DNA from: Planctomycetota bacterium
GTDB taxonomy: Bacteria; Planctomycetota; Planctomycetia; Gemmatales; Gemmataceae
Assembly (NCBI GenBank): GCA_003669555.1
Contig: QWOS01000127.1
Span: 17,253 to 81,252 of the forward strand
Reading direction: 5' to 3'
Length of the DNA: 64,000 nucleotides
In this document: positions 34,328-43,774 of the stretch, piece after piece
Position numbering within the stretch: the first letter of the stretch is position 1
How the letters are laid out: every line of letters begins with the position of its first letter
The notes under the pieces: model-generated
Told to the model about the DNA's origin: nothing
Databases searched by the model: none
The model's input: the letters and a program-made list of their open reading frames with translations, nothing else
Translations under genes and position numbers: made by a program

Positions 34328-35104
34328 TCAATTCAAGCCCATCAGTCGCAGGGAATCACTGCGGTTGCCTTCCGCCTCGGCAAACTTCTCTTCCACCAGA
34401 ATTTCCAGTGTGGCCAACTCGCGGGCAATCATCGGTTTACTGCCCCCGCAGGCCGGCAAACCAGCCTGACGCCAAAGTTCCTGCTGGTCCAGCAGTTCTT
34501 CCAAAATCCTTAATTCGTTTTCCTGGCGGACCAACGACTCTCTCGCAATCTGGATCTGGGCGAAAAGGTTCACTGTGCCAAACAGCACCCCTTCCAGGAA
34601 CTGGTTCACCGCCAGGCCCTTTGCCTCGAGCGCGACAGCCTCAGCTGCGGTCAGATCACTGCCGGGGCCATCCCGCCGCCGCAGCAAGGCATCGCAAGCA
34701 AACAGGGCACCTGTTATCAGGGCCAGGTGATCCCAGAAATGGTTACCATGCTTCGCCTTGAAATGCACCGATCGATGCAGGTGGCCATCGTCATCGGCGA
34801 CCTTACCCACGCCATGGGGCCGGTCCACGCTGAAGCCGGGCTCGAGCCGGTACTGGAACCGGGACATCGAACCCATCAGAAACTGCTCTGCCCCCGGCTG
34901 GCCCGCACCCTGGCCCACCCCTTGCGCGCCAAGGGCCCGCAGCGCAGCGACCCCTTCGCCGCTGGATTCAGGGAAAAGCTTGCTAACCAGTTGACCCCAG
35001 TCGGCCACCACCTGGCTCAAGCCTGTGATGCTGCCAAACCGGCCCGTGGGCAGTAAATGCGCACTATTCCCAGCCTTACCGGCTGTTCCGTTCTCTGGAT
35101 GCAT
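34328..35104 (-). CDS. Hypothetical protein, first gene of the DUF6931 operon
   Basis: 258 residues. The N-terminal ~120 are Gly/Ala-rich (GVAALRALGAQGVGQGAGQPGAEQFLMGSMSRFQYRLEPGFSVDRPH), followed by HFKAKHGNHFWDHLALITGALFACDALLRRRDG. A helical C-terminal half with heptad character follows (QIQIARESLVRQENELRILEELLDQQELW). I do not recognise it. It lies 63 bases upstream of the tip-like gene and downstream of a possible operator palindrome at 35315-35340. Confidence 0.65.
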   Translation of the reverse strand: MHPENGTAGKAGNSAHLLPTGRFGSITGLSQVVADWGQLVSKLFPESSGEGVAALRALGAQGVGQGAGQPGAEQFLMGSMSRFQYRLEPGFSVDRPHGVGKVADDDGHLHRSVHFKAKHGNHFWDHLALITGALFACDALLRRRDGPGSDLTAAEAVALEAKGLAVNQFLEGVLFGTVNLFAQIQIARESLVRQENELRILEELLDQQELWRQAGLPACGGSKPMIARELATLEILVEEKFAEAEGNRSDSLRLMGLN

Positions 35105-35510
35105 CTCAGGTCCCCCCCCACACAGAATACACCGGCAAGTTTACAGATTAACCTGCCCGGCAGATTCGGCAACCGTTCCCACTACTTGCAGACGCTACGA
35201 ATCCGGACTGGCACCCCAAAGGGCCTGGCAGTTTCTGGCAAATCTATTGCGACCTCTTGCTTATGCTAGCAACTTTCCGCCGTTCGTCCGGTCATAGGCT
35301 CAAGCAAGTCAAAATTATCATACCATTCACTGGATGATAACCGGTTTCAGAGTCAAACTGCTTCCCCTGACAGATTATACTGGCAAAACGGCCCCCAGCA
35401 CCTCTTTTAATTATCCGCATCGGCAAGGTCCACAGCATTCAAACCCCTGACCACCTGACAGGTCGGGCCAGCGCCAGGAACGGAACACCCAGGATGAGGT
35501 TGTGACCGGG
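35105..35510. other. Upstream region of the DUF6931 operon
   Basis: 406 AT-richer bases. It contains the imperfect palindrome at 35315-35340. A TATAAT is seen on the minus strand near 35375 without a good -35. No ORF is supported. Confidence 0.45.
35315..35340. promoter_or_regulatory. Imperfect 26-bp palindrome (possible operator)
   Basis: TTATCAT and ATGATAA arms flank an inner CCA/TGG pair, about 210 bases upstream of the first gene of the DUF6931 operon. It could bind a dimeric regulator; no regulator gene is nearby. Confidence 0.35.
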
Positions 35511-38500
35511 TTAAATCGACTTGTCCCGCCAGTGCAGCATGGCACCCGTACCGGCAAGGCATGCCACAAACATCCCCGCCAGCATGGCCAGTGGCAAACT
35601 GTCCGGTGAACGGCATTTGTCAGGATCGAAGAAATGATTGGCCATATCCTGCCGGACTTCCCCTTTGGGAACGGCTTCTCCGGGTGCCACAATGGTACCA
35701 CCCAGCTTTTCCTCAAGAAGCTGTTTCATCCGCGACTGTTCGGTTTCCAGATCTTTTTTGATATCTCCCAGTTTCGCCTCAATCAGTTTTTTGGTCCCCA
35801 GCTCTGCATCGAGCGACTTTTTCTCGAATTTTGCCTGGGTTTCCTGGAGTTTTTTCTCCATCTGGTTTTTGATATCCAGCTCGGCATCAAGCGACTTTTT
35901 CTCAAATTTTGCCTGGGTTTCCTGGAGCGTTTTCTCTAACTGTTCCCTGGTTGTTTTTTTCGCCTCGTTCGACTGTTTTTTGAAATTGTCTTCAGCTTCC
36001 CTCAGTTTGTCTTCCATGCCATTCCGGGTATTCTTCTGAGCCTCCGCCAGTTTGAGTTCAAACTCCTTTTGGGCATCCCGCAGCCGCTTCTCGATCTGTT
36101 CCCGGGTGAGTTCCTGCACATCCGCCGAACGCTTTTCGAATTCGGCCTTCATTTTTTTCTGGATGTCGGCGGACTGACTTTCAGCGGACTCCTTCGCTTT
36201 CTTGATTTCCTGACCAGCCTTTTCAACCGCTTCCTCGAGTTTTTCGGCAATCCGCTGCCGACCCGGCAGCAAAAACCGTTTACCAGCCTCCCCCTTGAAG
36301 GGGCCCAAAGGGTCGCATTCCTCAGGACTGTCGCTACCCCGGTAGGAGACTCTGTGGATTTGGGCGCCACGGTTGCTGGCCTGGAGGGTATTTCTGCCCA
36401 TCAGGGCCGGAACAGCTTGCCATGCGCCAGCCTCCGGTTTACCAGGTTTCAGGACAGGCCTTTCAGGTTCTCTCTCCTTCACTGTCAAAATGACTCGCGA
36501 TTGCGCCTCGGCCACGGCCAGGCTTTCGAAGGCCCAACGGGATGGCATCACCCCGGCAAGAATGCGAATCGCCCGGGGCTGGTCCCCCAGTGGCACAAGA
36601 ATGCCACCCAGCATGATCATGGGAAGCAGCAGCACCGGCAAAACGCCAGCAGCCGCCTCCGGCGTGCGGAATGAGGCACTGATGAAAAGCCCTATCCCGC
36701 CCCCTGTCAGGGCCGCCGCATAGAGAACCACATACAGGTGCGACCATGAGCTTTGCAAACCGCACGACCAGGCAATGATGCCGAGCAACAGCGCGCACTG
36801 CAACCCCGCGACGCCCAGCAGCACCGTGGTTTTTGAGGCGAGGTAAGAGAATTTGGATAAGCCCACCATGCGCTCTCGCTGGTAGATAGGCCATTCGGTG
36901 ACAATCTCACGCACCGTGCTCGAGCAGCCGAACCAGATTGCCGCCAATGCCATGACAAACATGGTCACGCCCATGTAGATGCCAACCTCACCCCATTCCT
37001 CCCGCGAGACCGGTTCAGACAATAGCTTCATCGAAAAGACGGCGGCCACCAGGATACCGATGATGGGGGCCTGGAGGAAAAGAACTGCTGTTCCCCAGCG
37101 GTCAGCCAATCGCACGGCGACGGTGCGCTGAATCAGGGTCCACCACTGCCGGAACCGGGCAATGGGCATGGGACTGGGAGGAACGCCACGGCTGGTTCTC
37201 TGGTTGTGTTCCCGGGATCGACGATCCACCCAAATCGATTTGGTTACCGATTTCTCCCAGTCACGCACCCAGTCCAGCACCGGTCGCCTGGCCAAACCCC
37301 GCAGCAAACCCTCAGCGTTGACGGGCATCTCCCCTTCAGAAGTCTCCGGTTCGAAAAACTGGACCGCATCGGGCCATGCCCGACCGTAATAAGCCAGGCG
37401 GCCCAGTTGACTGGTGGAAGAGTCGCGGGCAATGACAGCCACGGCGTCAAACTTCATGAAAGCGTCGAGCCCAGGCTGGTGGATGGTCACCAGGATGGTT
37501 TTTCCATTGCCAGCGAGCTGGCGCAGTATGCCGATCACAGAGAGGGCATCGGTACTGGAGAGCCCCGAGGTGGGTTCATCCAGAATCAGGATCGGCGGGT
37601 CGGTCAGCAGCTCCATCGCCAGATTGACACGCTTGCGCTGGCCACCGCTGACCCCCCGCTTCCGCTGATCACCCACGCGGGTATGCTCGGTACCCTCAAG
37701 CCCCAGTTGCGCCAGCACCTTCTGGATACGACTGACAATCTCAGCCCGGGTGGTGTCTGTTGGCAGGCGCAGGCGAGCCGCATACCACAGGGCCTGCCAC
37801 ACGGTGAGGTCAGGGTGCAGGATATCGTCTTGCGGGACATAACCAATCCGACCCCTGAAAAGGTCCAGATGGTCATGCAGGTCGAGTCCGCCAATGAAGA
37901 TTTGGCCCACTGTCGGGACAACCGTGCCATTCAGCACGGAAAGGAGGGTGCTTTTCCCCGACCCGCTGGGCCCCATGATCGCCACCAGCTCGCCGGGATT
38001 GACAACGAGGGATAACCCCTCCAGCAGACGCTTTCCACCCGCCATAACGGCAACATTCGCCGCCTCGATGGTGTCGGCACCTGTGGTTACCGGCTCCAGG
38101 GATCGGGCATCACCAGACAGGCGATAACGCCGGTTGGCAATTTGCACCAATGAGCCCGGTTTGATCTCTGCTGGATATTCGATGCGGTTGCCATCAACGA
38201 AAGTACCGGTCATGCTACCCAGGTCGTTGATGATCACCCGGCCATGCTCAATCGAAACCGACGCGTGAAGGTAGGAGGCGACAGGATGGTCGATGTACAC
38301 ATCCGCATTTTTGCGGCGACCAAAAGTCACCAGCGCTGATTCATTCAGATAGACAATGCCGGCATCCTGGGCGACAGGCTGCGTCCGCTCCAGGAAATCA
38401 CGCAGGGCATTCCTGGGCAGGATGTATTCGCCGAAAGTGATCTGCTCGTCGAGAGTGATTTTCTCGCGTTCGACCCGGCGCTTCTGTGCCCCCACAAATG

Positions 38501-38675
38501 TGCCATTGCGGCTGCCAAGGTCCTCAAGCCACATCCCGTCAGCGTCAATGATGATCCGGGCATGCCGCGCCGAGATGGATGGGTGTCGCAAGGGTAAATC
38601 GTTGTCGGGATCCCGACCCACGAAAACCAGGCGCTTTCTGGACCCATCCTGGGAAAGAGGTAGGGAATCACTCAT
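35511..38675 (-). CDS. FHA-FHA-ABCG-type transporter with coiled-coil tail
   Basis: 1054 residues from the ATG at 38675 (MSDSLPLSQDGSRK). Order: FHA1 (about 15-90; GRDPDNDLPLRHPSISARHARI, SRNGTFV); FHA2 (about 115-190; GRRKNADVYIDH, GSMTGTFVDG); ABC ATPase (Walker A GPSGSGKST about 235, signature VSGGQRKRVNLAMELL, Walker B ILILDEPTSGL); six-helix ABC2 membrane domain (about 540-760); a ~230-residue coiled coil with near-identical tandem units (ETQAKFEKKSLDAEL twice); and a final membrane helix (LAMLAGMFVACLAGTGAML). FHA domains bind phosphothreonine, so transport is probably tied to Ser/Thr kinase signalling. The tail is unusual. Substrate unknown. Confidence 0.9.
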   Translation of the reverse strand: MSDSLPLSQDGSRKRLVFVGRDPDNDLPLRHPSISARHARIIIDADGMWLEDLGSRNGTFVGAQKRRVEREKITLDEQITFGEYILPRNALRDFLERTQPVAQDAGIVYLNESALVTFGRRKNADVYIDHPVASYLHASVSIEHGRVIINDLGSMTGTFVDGNRIEYPAEIKPGSLVQIANRRYRLSGDARSLEPVTTGADTIEAANVAVMAGGKRLLEGLSLVVNPGELVAIMGPSGSGKSTLLSVLNGTVVPTVGQIFIGGLDLHDHLDLFRGRIGYVPQDDILHPDLTVWQALWYAARLRLPTDTTRAEIVSRIQKVLAQLGLEGTEHTRVGDQRKRGVSGGQRKRVNLAMELLTDPPILILDEPTSGLSSTDALSVIGILRQLAGNGKTILVTIHQPGLDAFMKFDAVAVIARDSSTSQLGRLAYYGRAWPDAVQFFEPETSEGEMPVNAEGLLRGLARRPVLDWVRDWEKSVTKSIWVDRRSREHNQRTSRGVPPSPMPIARFRQWWTLIQRTVAVRLADRWGTAVLFLQAPIIGILVAAVFSMKLLSEPVSREEWGEVGIYMGVTMFVMALAAIWFGCSSTVREIVTEWPIYQRERMVGLSKFSYLASKTTVLLGVAGLQCALLLGIIAWSCGLQSSWSHLYVVLYAAALTGGGIGLFISASFRTPEAAAGVLPVLLLPMIMLGGILVPLGDQPRAIRILAGVMPSRWAFESLAVAEAQSRVILTVKEREPERPVLKPGKPEAGAWQAVPALMGRNTLQASNRGAQIHRVSYRGSDSPEECDPLGPFKGEAGKRFLLPGRQRIAEKLEEAVEKAGQEIKKAKESAESQSADIQKKMKAEFEKRSADVQELTREQIEKRLRDAQKEFELKLAEAQKNTRNGMEDKLREAEDNFKKQSNEAKKTTREQLEKTLQETQAKFEKKSLDAELDIKNQMEKKLQETQAKFEKKSLDAELGTKKLIEAKLGDIKKDLETEQSRMKQLLEEKLGGTIVAPGEAVPKGEVRQDMANHFFDPDKCRSPDSLPLAMLAGMFVACLAGTGAMLHWRDKSI

Positions 38676-38970
38676 GTCGGACCCGTCTGGAACCCGCGGG
38701 CACATCGCTTGTTTGGAATAAACATAAGCAGCTTTTAGTTAATGGGTGAAAATACAACCCGCTCCCCGGACGCCCCAGACAATCAAAATGCCTCCTGGCT
38801 GACCATTCTCCAATACCGCTCATCACTCGCCTCGAAGACGCTACCTTGCATCATCGGCCAATCTTCCGAACCGGATTGACCCTATTCCGGAAATACCCAC
38901 GGCGAAAGCCGGCTGGCACCCATGTAGCCTCAGCAATAGCCTGCCTATGCCCTGATTGCCAAAGTCTGCT

Positions 38971-40287
38971 TCACGCCGCCGCGATTCGCGCCAACCCGGC
39001 CAAAGTTTCCTCCGCCACCATGCTTTCCTGCAGCGGGACACCCGTCAGGCGCTGCTGGATCTGGTCCTTCAGCATGGGCAGATCGCGGGAGAGTCCGCCT
39101 GAAAGACGGATGCGGCTCCAGGGGCCAGAGACAGTGAGGCGGTGGGCGCATGTCGCCAGATTTTCCGCCAGATTGTTCACCGCGGCCACCAGCAGGTTCC
39201 CTGCAGTGAGATTTTCCAGCGTGATCCCGGTCAATGAACCCGTGTCACCCACCGGCGAGGGGAAGAAGGCGATACTGGCACGCAGCCCCCCGGCATCGGT
39301 AGCCGCCAAAGCCGCCAGCCGGGTGAGGGTACCCCATGGGTCACCCATGGGCAGCCCCTGGGCCCGTGACAACTCTGTCAGCAGGTCAACCAGCCCGTGC
39401 AGGGCGCGTCCGGCAGGGATATGAGTGATGGTCTGGAGAAACTGGCCACCCAGAAAGTGGCGAGTCTGGTAGGGCACCGGCCGGAAGGTCGGGCTGAGCT
39501 GGCTGACCTGGGCCCCCGTGGAGGCGTTCAGCGACAGTTCACCTGGCTCCAGACCGGCTCCGTGCAAGGCGCACTGCTGGTCGCCCACCGCCGCGAAGAC
39601 CTCCAGCCGCCTCCCGGCGCAAGTGGTCACCCCGATGGGGGTACTGAGGTCGGCGGGCGGTTGCCAGTCAAGGCGATCCAGCTCGAGTTGTTGAATCATT
39701 CCCTGATGCCAGCCACCCCGCACCAGATCCATCAGACCGATTGCCAGGGTGGGATGGATGCGCGGTGCCACGCCGCACAGTGCCCCGGCAACAAAATCGG
39801 CCAGGGTGGCCGGCACTCCACCCGCAGGAAGGCGACCATCCAGCGCCAGCGCATGCAGCAGAAGCGAGGTGGAGCCAGCCTTCAGCTCGTTGCCCAGTTC
39901 GGGCAGGATACCGGCCAGACTCTTTTCAACCACTTGCAAAAGGCTACCAAACGCCCCGTTATCCTGCGTTGTCCGTTGATCCCGCCAGGAATGGTAACGG
40001 CAGAGCGGCAGACCGCCACTGGAGCAGACCACCGCCCCCCCCATCTGGCCACAGAGGTACAACCTGCTGACGGTGGGCGCACGCCGCAGCAGGTTTCCCA
40101 GCACTTCGCGGGCGGCATCCAGCACCAGGGAAGGTTCCACCTCGAAGTGGCCCGGTGGGAGCCCGGCCACCGGACCTGGAAACGCCACCTTCTCCACCAG
40201 CCCGGCGATGGTCCCGTGCCGGGAATCACCTGCCAGCACCGCGCCCTTGATGCTGGTGGAGCCGATATCAATACCCAGTGCGGTCAT
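38971..40287 (-). CDS. FGGY-family carbohydrate kinase
   Basis: 438 residues from MTALGIDIGSTSIKGAVL (ATG at 40287). Actin-like ATPase features are seen: N-terminal IDIGSTSIKG phosphate loop, WRDQRT region, VGDQQCALHGAG, LNASTGAQVS and the C-terminal SGGLSRDLPMLKDQIQQ adenosine motif. It phosphorylates a sugar or polyol; residues are closest in feel to sedoheptulokinase/xylulokinase relatives but the substrate is not certain. It starts 16 bases after the stop of the FAH-family gene on the same strand, so the two form an operon likely to serve sugar or sugar-acid breakdown. Confidence 0.88.
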   Translation of the reverse strand: MTALGIDIGSTSIKGAVLAGDSRHGTIAGLVEKVAFPGPVAGLPPGHFEVEPSLVLDAAREVLGNLLRRAPTVSRLYLCGQMGGAVVCSSGGLPLCRYHSWRDQRTTQDNGAFGSLLQVVEKSLAGILPELGNELKAGSTSLLLHALALDGRLPAGGVPATLADFVAGALCGVAPRIHPTLAIGLMDLVRGGWHQGMIQQLELDRLDWQPPADLSTPIGVTTCAGRRLEVFAAVGDQQCALHGAGLEPGELSLNASTGAQVSQLSPTFRPVPYQTRHFLGGQFLQTITHIPAGRALHGLVDLLTELSRAQGLPMGDPWGTLTRLAALAATDAGGLRASIAFFPSPVGDTGSLTGITLENLTAGNLLVAAVNNLAENLATCAHRLTVSGPWSRIRLSGGLSRDLPMLKDQIQQRLTGVPLQESMVAEETLAGLARIAAA

Positions 40288-40303
40288 GTTGCGGCCCACA
40301 AGA

Positions 40304-41104
40304 TCACTGTTCGTCCACCACCGGGTTGCTCAGCTTGCCGATACGCTCGATCTCGATGCTGACGGTGTCGCCCGCCTTGAGAAAAACGGGGGGGGTGCGG
40401 GCGAAGCCGACACCATGCGGCGTGCCGGTGATGATCACCGTGCCGGGGCGCAAGATGGTGCTGGCCGACAAAAACTCGATGAGTGTGGCCACATCGAAAA
40501 TCATGTCGTTGGTGTTCCAGTCTTGCATCACCTCACCATTGAGGACTGTACGGATGGAGAGGTTGTTGGGGTTGGGGATATCGTCCGCCGTCACCAGCAC
40601 CGGGCCCAGGGGCAGGAATGTGGCGAAAGTCTTGCCACGGCACCATTGCCCGCCGCCACCGTTGCGCTGCCAGTCGCGCGCGCTGACATCGTTGGCACAA
40701 GTGTAGCCCAGAACATGACTCAGGGCATCGGCCTTGCTCACATTGTGGCAGGTTTTGCCGATCACCACGGCCAGTTCGCATTCATAGTCGACCTGATCGC
40801 TCCTCAGTTTGCGCGGCAGCACGATAGGGTCGCCCGGGTTTTGCACCGTGCCCGAATTCTTCATGAACAGAACCGGGTTCTCGGGGATGGCCTGCTTCCC
40901 CTCCTCGGCATGCTTGCGGTAGTTGAGGCCGATGCAAAGGATATCACGCGGATCAACTGGTGCCAGCAGCTTTTCCACCCGCAACACCTCCCCGGTGTCC
41001 TGGTGCTCGCCAAACAGGTCACCCGCGATACGGGTCACCCGGCCATCTGGATGCTGCCTGCCAAGGTGTACTTTGCCGCCTGTCTCGAATCGAACGATCT
41101 TCAC
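40304..41104 (-). CDS. Fumarylacetoacetate hydrolase-family protein
   Basis: 266 residues from a GTG at 41104 (VKIVRFETGGKVHLGRQ), with GGAG about 7 bases upstream; the track start at 41251 is too early. The FAH core is clear: ILCIGLNYRKHAEE, PVLFMKNSGTVQNPGDPIVLP, DYECELAVVIGKTCHN, GYTCANDVSARDWQ, and GTVIITGTPHGVGFARTPPVFLKAGDTV. The Glu/Asp metal ligands (DYECELAVVIG) are present. It is likely a hydrolase or lyase of acylpyruvates or 2-keto-3-deoxy sugar acids. Pairing with the sugar kinase supports a sugar-acid pathway. Confidence 0.9.
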   Translation of the reverse strand: MKIVRFETGGKVHLGRQHPDGRVTRIAGDLFGEHQDTGEVLRVEKLLAPVDPRDILCIGLNYRKHAEEGKQAIPENPVLFMKNSGTVQNPGDPIVLPRKLRSDQVDYECELAVVIGKTCHNVSKADALSHVLGYTCANDVSARDWQRNGGGGQWCRGKTFATFLPLGPVLVTADDIPNPNNLSIRTVLNGEVMQDWNTNDMIFDVATLIEFLSASTILRPGTVIITGTPHGVGFARTPPVFLKAGDTVSIEIERIGKLSNPVVDEQ

Positions 41105-41374
41105 GAGCCCACTCCTTCGTATCCCACCAGAAAATACCCGGCAACCCTTGACCCGTTGGTTGCCCAAGCTGCACATGGTACCAAAATCGGCCACCAGTAT
41201 CTGGCTATTTTTCCCGGCAAGGCGACTATTCCGGCTGGAATTCGCAGCCACTGGCCCCCCGGCTTTCGGCCTACATCAGCCGGAGTGTACCCGTTGTTTG
41301 CTTCCGTGGCCCGTCTGGGGTACAAACGGAAGGCACAACCGAATGTTTTTTTTCCCTTTGCCGAGGTTCCTGTC

Positions 41375-42688
41375 ATGGCCCGTCTGAACCGCCGAGGATT
41401 TGTCGGCACCGCCGCCGCCCTCTCCGTTCCTACCCTCATCACCTCCGCCATCCGGGCGCAGGACGGCAAACCGGCGCCCAGCGCGCGTTTGCGGCTGGGT
41501 TTTATTGGCACGGGCAAGATGAACGGCGGCCACCTTGGCTATTTTCTCGGCCAACCCGATGTGCTGGTCGTGGCGGTGTGCGATGTGGACACCAGGCGTC
41601 GCGACGACGCAAAAAACCGCGTGGACAGGAAATATGCCGAGGAGGTGAAGAGCGGCAAGGCGAAGGGCTGCGCTGCCTATGTGGATTTCCGCGAACTGAT
41701 CGCCCGCCCGGATATCGACGCGGTGGTGATCGCCACGCCCGATCATTGGCACACCATCCCCGCCATCGAGGCCCTCAAGGCCGGCAAGGATGTTTACTGC
41801 GAAAAACCCCTGACCCTGACGCTGCGCGAGGCCAAGCTGCTGATCGATGCCACCCGCAAGTATGACCGGGTTTTCCAGGTAGGTAGCCAGCAACGTTCAA
41901 GCGCCGAGTTCCGGGTGGCCTGCGAGTTAGTGCGTAATGGCCGCATTGGCAAGCTGCAAACCGTGTATGCCAATGTGGGCGGCCCCAGCGTGCCCTGCGA
42001 TCTGGCTGAGGAACCGATGGAGGCAGGCCTGGACTGGGAACGCTGGGTGGGGCCGGCCCCCATGCGGCCCTACAACTCGGTGCTGTCACCGCGCGGGGTG
42101 CACAACCACTACCCCAACTGGCGCAGCTACCGGGAATATTCCGGCGGCGGCATGACAGACTTCGGCGCACACCATTTTGACATCGCCCAGTGGGGTCTGG
42201 GTATGGATATGTCCGGCCCGGTGGAGATTATCCCGCCGACCGATCCCAAGGTTGGCAGGGGAGCGAAGTTTGTCTACGCCTCGGGTGCGCCGTTGATCCA
42301 TGCTCCCGAATATGCCCCCGGCAAAAAGTTCAACGGCGTGGCTTTTATCGGCAGCGAGGGAACGGTCCTGGTGGACCGTGGTTTTCTGGCCAGCACCCCG
42401 GACGGCATCATCAAAACCCCCGAAAGCGAACTGAAGCTGAAGCTTTACAAGTCGGTCGGCCACCAGCGCGATTGGCTGGATTGCGTCAAAAGCCGCAAGA
42501 GGCCGATCTGCGATGTGGAGATCGGCGCGCGCAGCGTGGCCGTCTGCCACCTCGGCAACATTGCCTACTGGACGGGCGAAACGGTGCGCTGGAACCCGCA
42601 AACCTGGAGCTTTGTCGACCCCTCGCCCGCCGTGGCCAAGTGGTACGACCGCGAGCGCCGGGGCGAATGGCAACTCCCCCAGATATGA
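41375..42688 (+). CDS. Tat-exported Gfo/Idh/MocA-family oxidoreductase
   Basis: 437 residues from the ATG at 41375, with GAGG 9 bases upstream. The track ORF from 40073 is an artefact that runs through antisense of two other genes. Tat signal: LNRRGFVGTAAALSVPTLI. Rossmann part: RLGFIGTGKMNGGHLGYFL, and VVIATPDHWHTIPAIEALKAGKDVYCEKPLTLTL with the EKP Lys. Planctomycetes carry many such secreted NAD(P)-type oxidoreductases; substrates are probably sugars or inositol-like compounds. The C-terminal domain ends DRERRGEWQLPQI. It is divergent from the FAH gene. Confidence 0.93.
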   Translation: MARLNRRGFVGTAAALSVPTLITSAIRAQDGKPAPSARLRLGFIGTGKMNGGHLGYFLGQPDVLVVAVCDVDTRRRDDAKNRVDRKYAEEVKSGKAKGCAAYVDFRELIARPDIDAVVIATPDHWHTIPAIEALKAGKDVYCEKPLTLTLREAKLLIDATRKYDRVFQVGSQQRSSAEFRVACELVRNGRIGKLQTVYANVGGPSVPCDLAEEPMEAGLDWERWVGPAPMRPYNSVLSPRGVHNHYPNWRSYREYSGGGMTDFGAHHFDIAQWGLGMDMSGPVEIIPPTDPKVGRGAKFVYASGAPLIHAPEYAPGKKFNGVAFIGSEGTVLVDRGFLASTPDGIIKTPESELKLKLYKSVGHQRDWLDCVKSRKRPICDVEIGARSVAVCHLGNIAYWTGETVRWNPQTWSFVDPSPAVAKWYDRERRGEWQLPQI

Positions 42689-42950
42689 TCCCCGCCGGGC
42701 ATCACTTTCATGGAAAAAATCTTTGGTTTTTGAAGAAAACCCCGGTCTAGTTGCCGCACGCCCTATTTCTGGCAATTTTACCATCCCTGGCATGGTCCTG
42801 GCATGGTTTGACCCTCCATGGTCAACCACAATTTTTCATTTGCCAGTTGCATTTGAATCCAAACTACTTTTTTCTCCAAGGTCATTTTCAAGTTTGCAAA
42901 AGGCCAGAACTAACTGAGATGCAATCAAAACAGCGGTTTTTCTTCCCATT

Positions 42951-43154
42951 CTATATCCAAGCCAGAAAATCTGTGTCCTCAAGGTGATGACTCACGAAGA
43001 GTACAACGAAAACAGATGGAAGGATGAATGCGGGTGTTGCGATCCGCCTCCAGGGCCGCAGACGAAACCAGCTCTCCCATCCAATCCTAAACCGCCCAAA
43101 CGAAAGGGGAAATGAGCAATAGTAACCAAAACAAATGATGGTTGTGTAGACCAT
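42951..43154 (-). CDS. Doubtful small membrane ORF
   Basis: 67 residues from the ATG at 43154: MVYTTIICFGYYCSFPLSFG, then RFRIGWESWFRLRPWRRIAT and a hydrophobic end (PAFILPSVFVVLFV). The two hydrophobic stretches with a basic middle would fit a small membrane protein. But the ATG lies inside a 41-base repeat that also occurs at 52375, codon use is unlike the neighbours, and no family is recognised, so it may be a remnant. Confidence 0.25.
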   Translation of the reverse strand: MVYTTIICFGYYCSFPLSFGRFRIGWESWFRLRPWRRIATPAFILPSVFVVLFVSHHLEDTDFLAWI

Positions 43155-43176
43155 GTCCTGAATCGGGGCAATGGGC
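43136..43176 (-). repeat. 41-bp dispersed repeat, copy 1
   Basis: On the minus strand GCCCATTGCCCCGATTCAGG, then ACATGGTCTACACAACCATCA; matches 52375-52415 (plus) with four differences. Confidence 0.75.
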
Positions 43177-43443
43177 GGAGGGTGAATTTCTCTCAAAAGG
43201 AAAGTTAGAGCAGACTTTTACTAAAGAGGTATACAGAGCGTTGCCAAAAACACTTTGTTTTTTGCCATTTTTTCATGCCACAGTAATTCCACAAATGTGA
43301 AACTTGCTCTAAGTTGCTTTCAATGCCACAAAAAATAACCTGCAATTTTTTCGATGCTCAAAAATGCGTCTAACCGTTGCGATCCCGTGCTGCGTCAGGT
43401 CGAGACCACCCACAAAGCCCCATTTTTTCCATTCATTAAAAGC

Positions 43444-43461
43444 AGAATGTCCCCTTTTTTT
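43444..43461 (+). repeat. GAATGTCCCC-T7 dispersed motif, copy 1
   Basis: AGAATGTCCCCTTTTTTT, preceded by CATTAAAAGC. It recurs at 52478 (preceded by CATTAAAAAT) and, one C shorter, at 53705. All three copies lie in gene-poor debris. Confidence 0.75.
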
Positions 43462-43774
43462 ACATCAGCCTGTGTGCTGATTCCCACCGGATAAATTAAC
43501 CCCTTCCTATGTCGGTCTTGAAAAACCCCCATTGCCGGGACCGTCTGCGCTACAACCTGCCTAGCCTTCCCAAGGATACGACTCTGCTATGAGCAACCGG
43601 AGCGCAGAAGGTTGGTCAGACGTTCAGGGTAAACGGGAGACCGCCTCTCGGTTGCCTTCCTGGACCGGAGGCCCGAAACGACAAATCCCGGGGGGGGCTG
43701 GATAGAATTGTTATGATCTAATAGCCGAAAAACCGCTTCTTCATGCTTCAACCCTGACTTGGACAGGGTAAAGC

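Larger units (their letters stand above)
42689..43774. other. Long AT-richer region without a confident gene
   Basis: 1086 bases. It holds a doubtful 67-residue membrane ORF (42951-43154), one copy of a 41-base dispersed repeat (43136-43176), one copy of the GAATGTCCCC motif (43444-43461) and a small hairpin ACCCTG/CAGGGT near 43750 that may end the acyltransferase transcript. Base composition is well below that of the flanking genes, in keeping with inserted or decayed DNA. Confidence 0.5.

Noticed and set aside
40073-41374. The 871-residue ORF 40073-42688 as one gene
   Set aside because: Its first 434 codons are antisense to the FGGY and FAH genes; a Tat signal and ribosome site mark the real start at 41375.
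43541-43690. Possible structured RNA in the 42.7-43.8 kb gap
   Set aside because: Some short complementary stretches exist, but I could not build a convincing conserved fold or match a known riboswitch.
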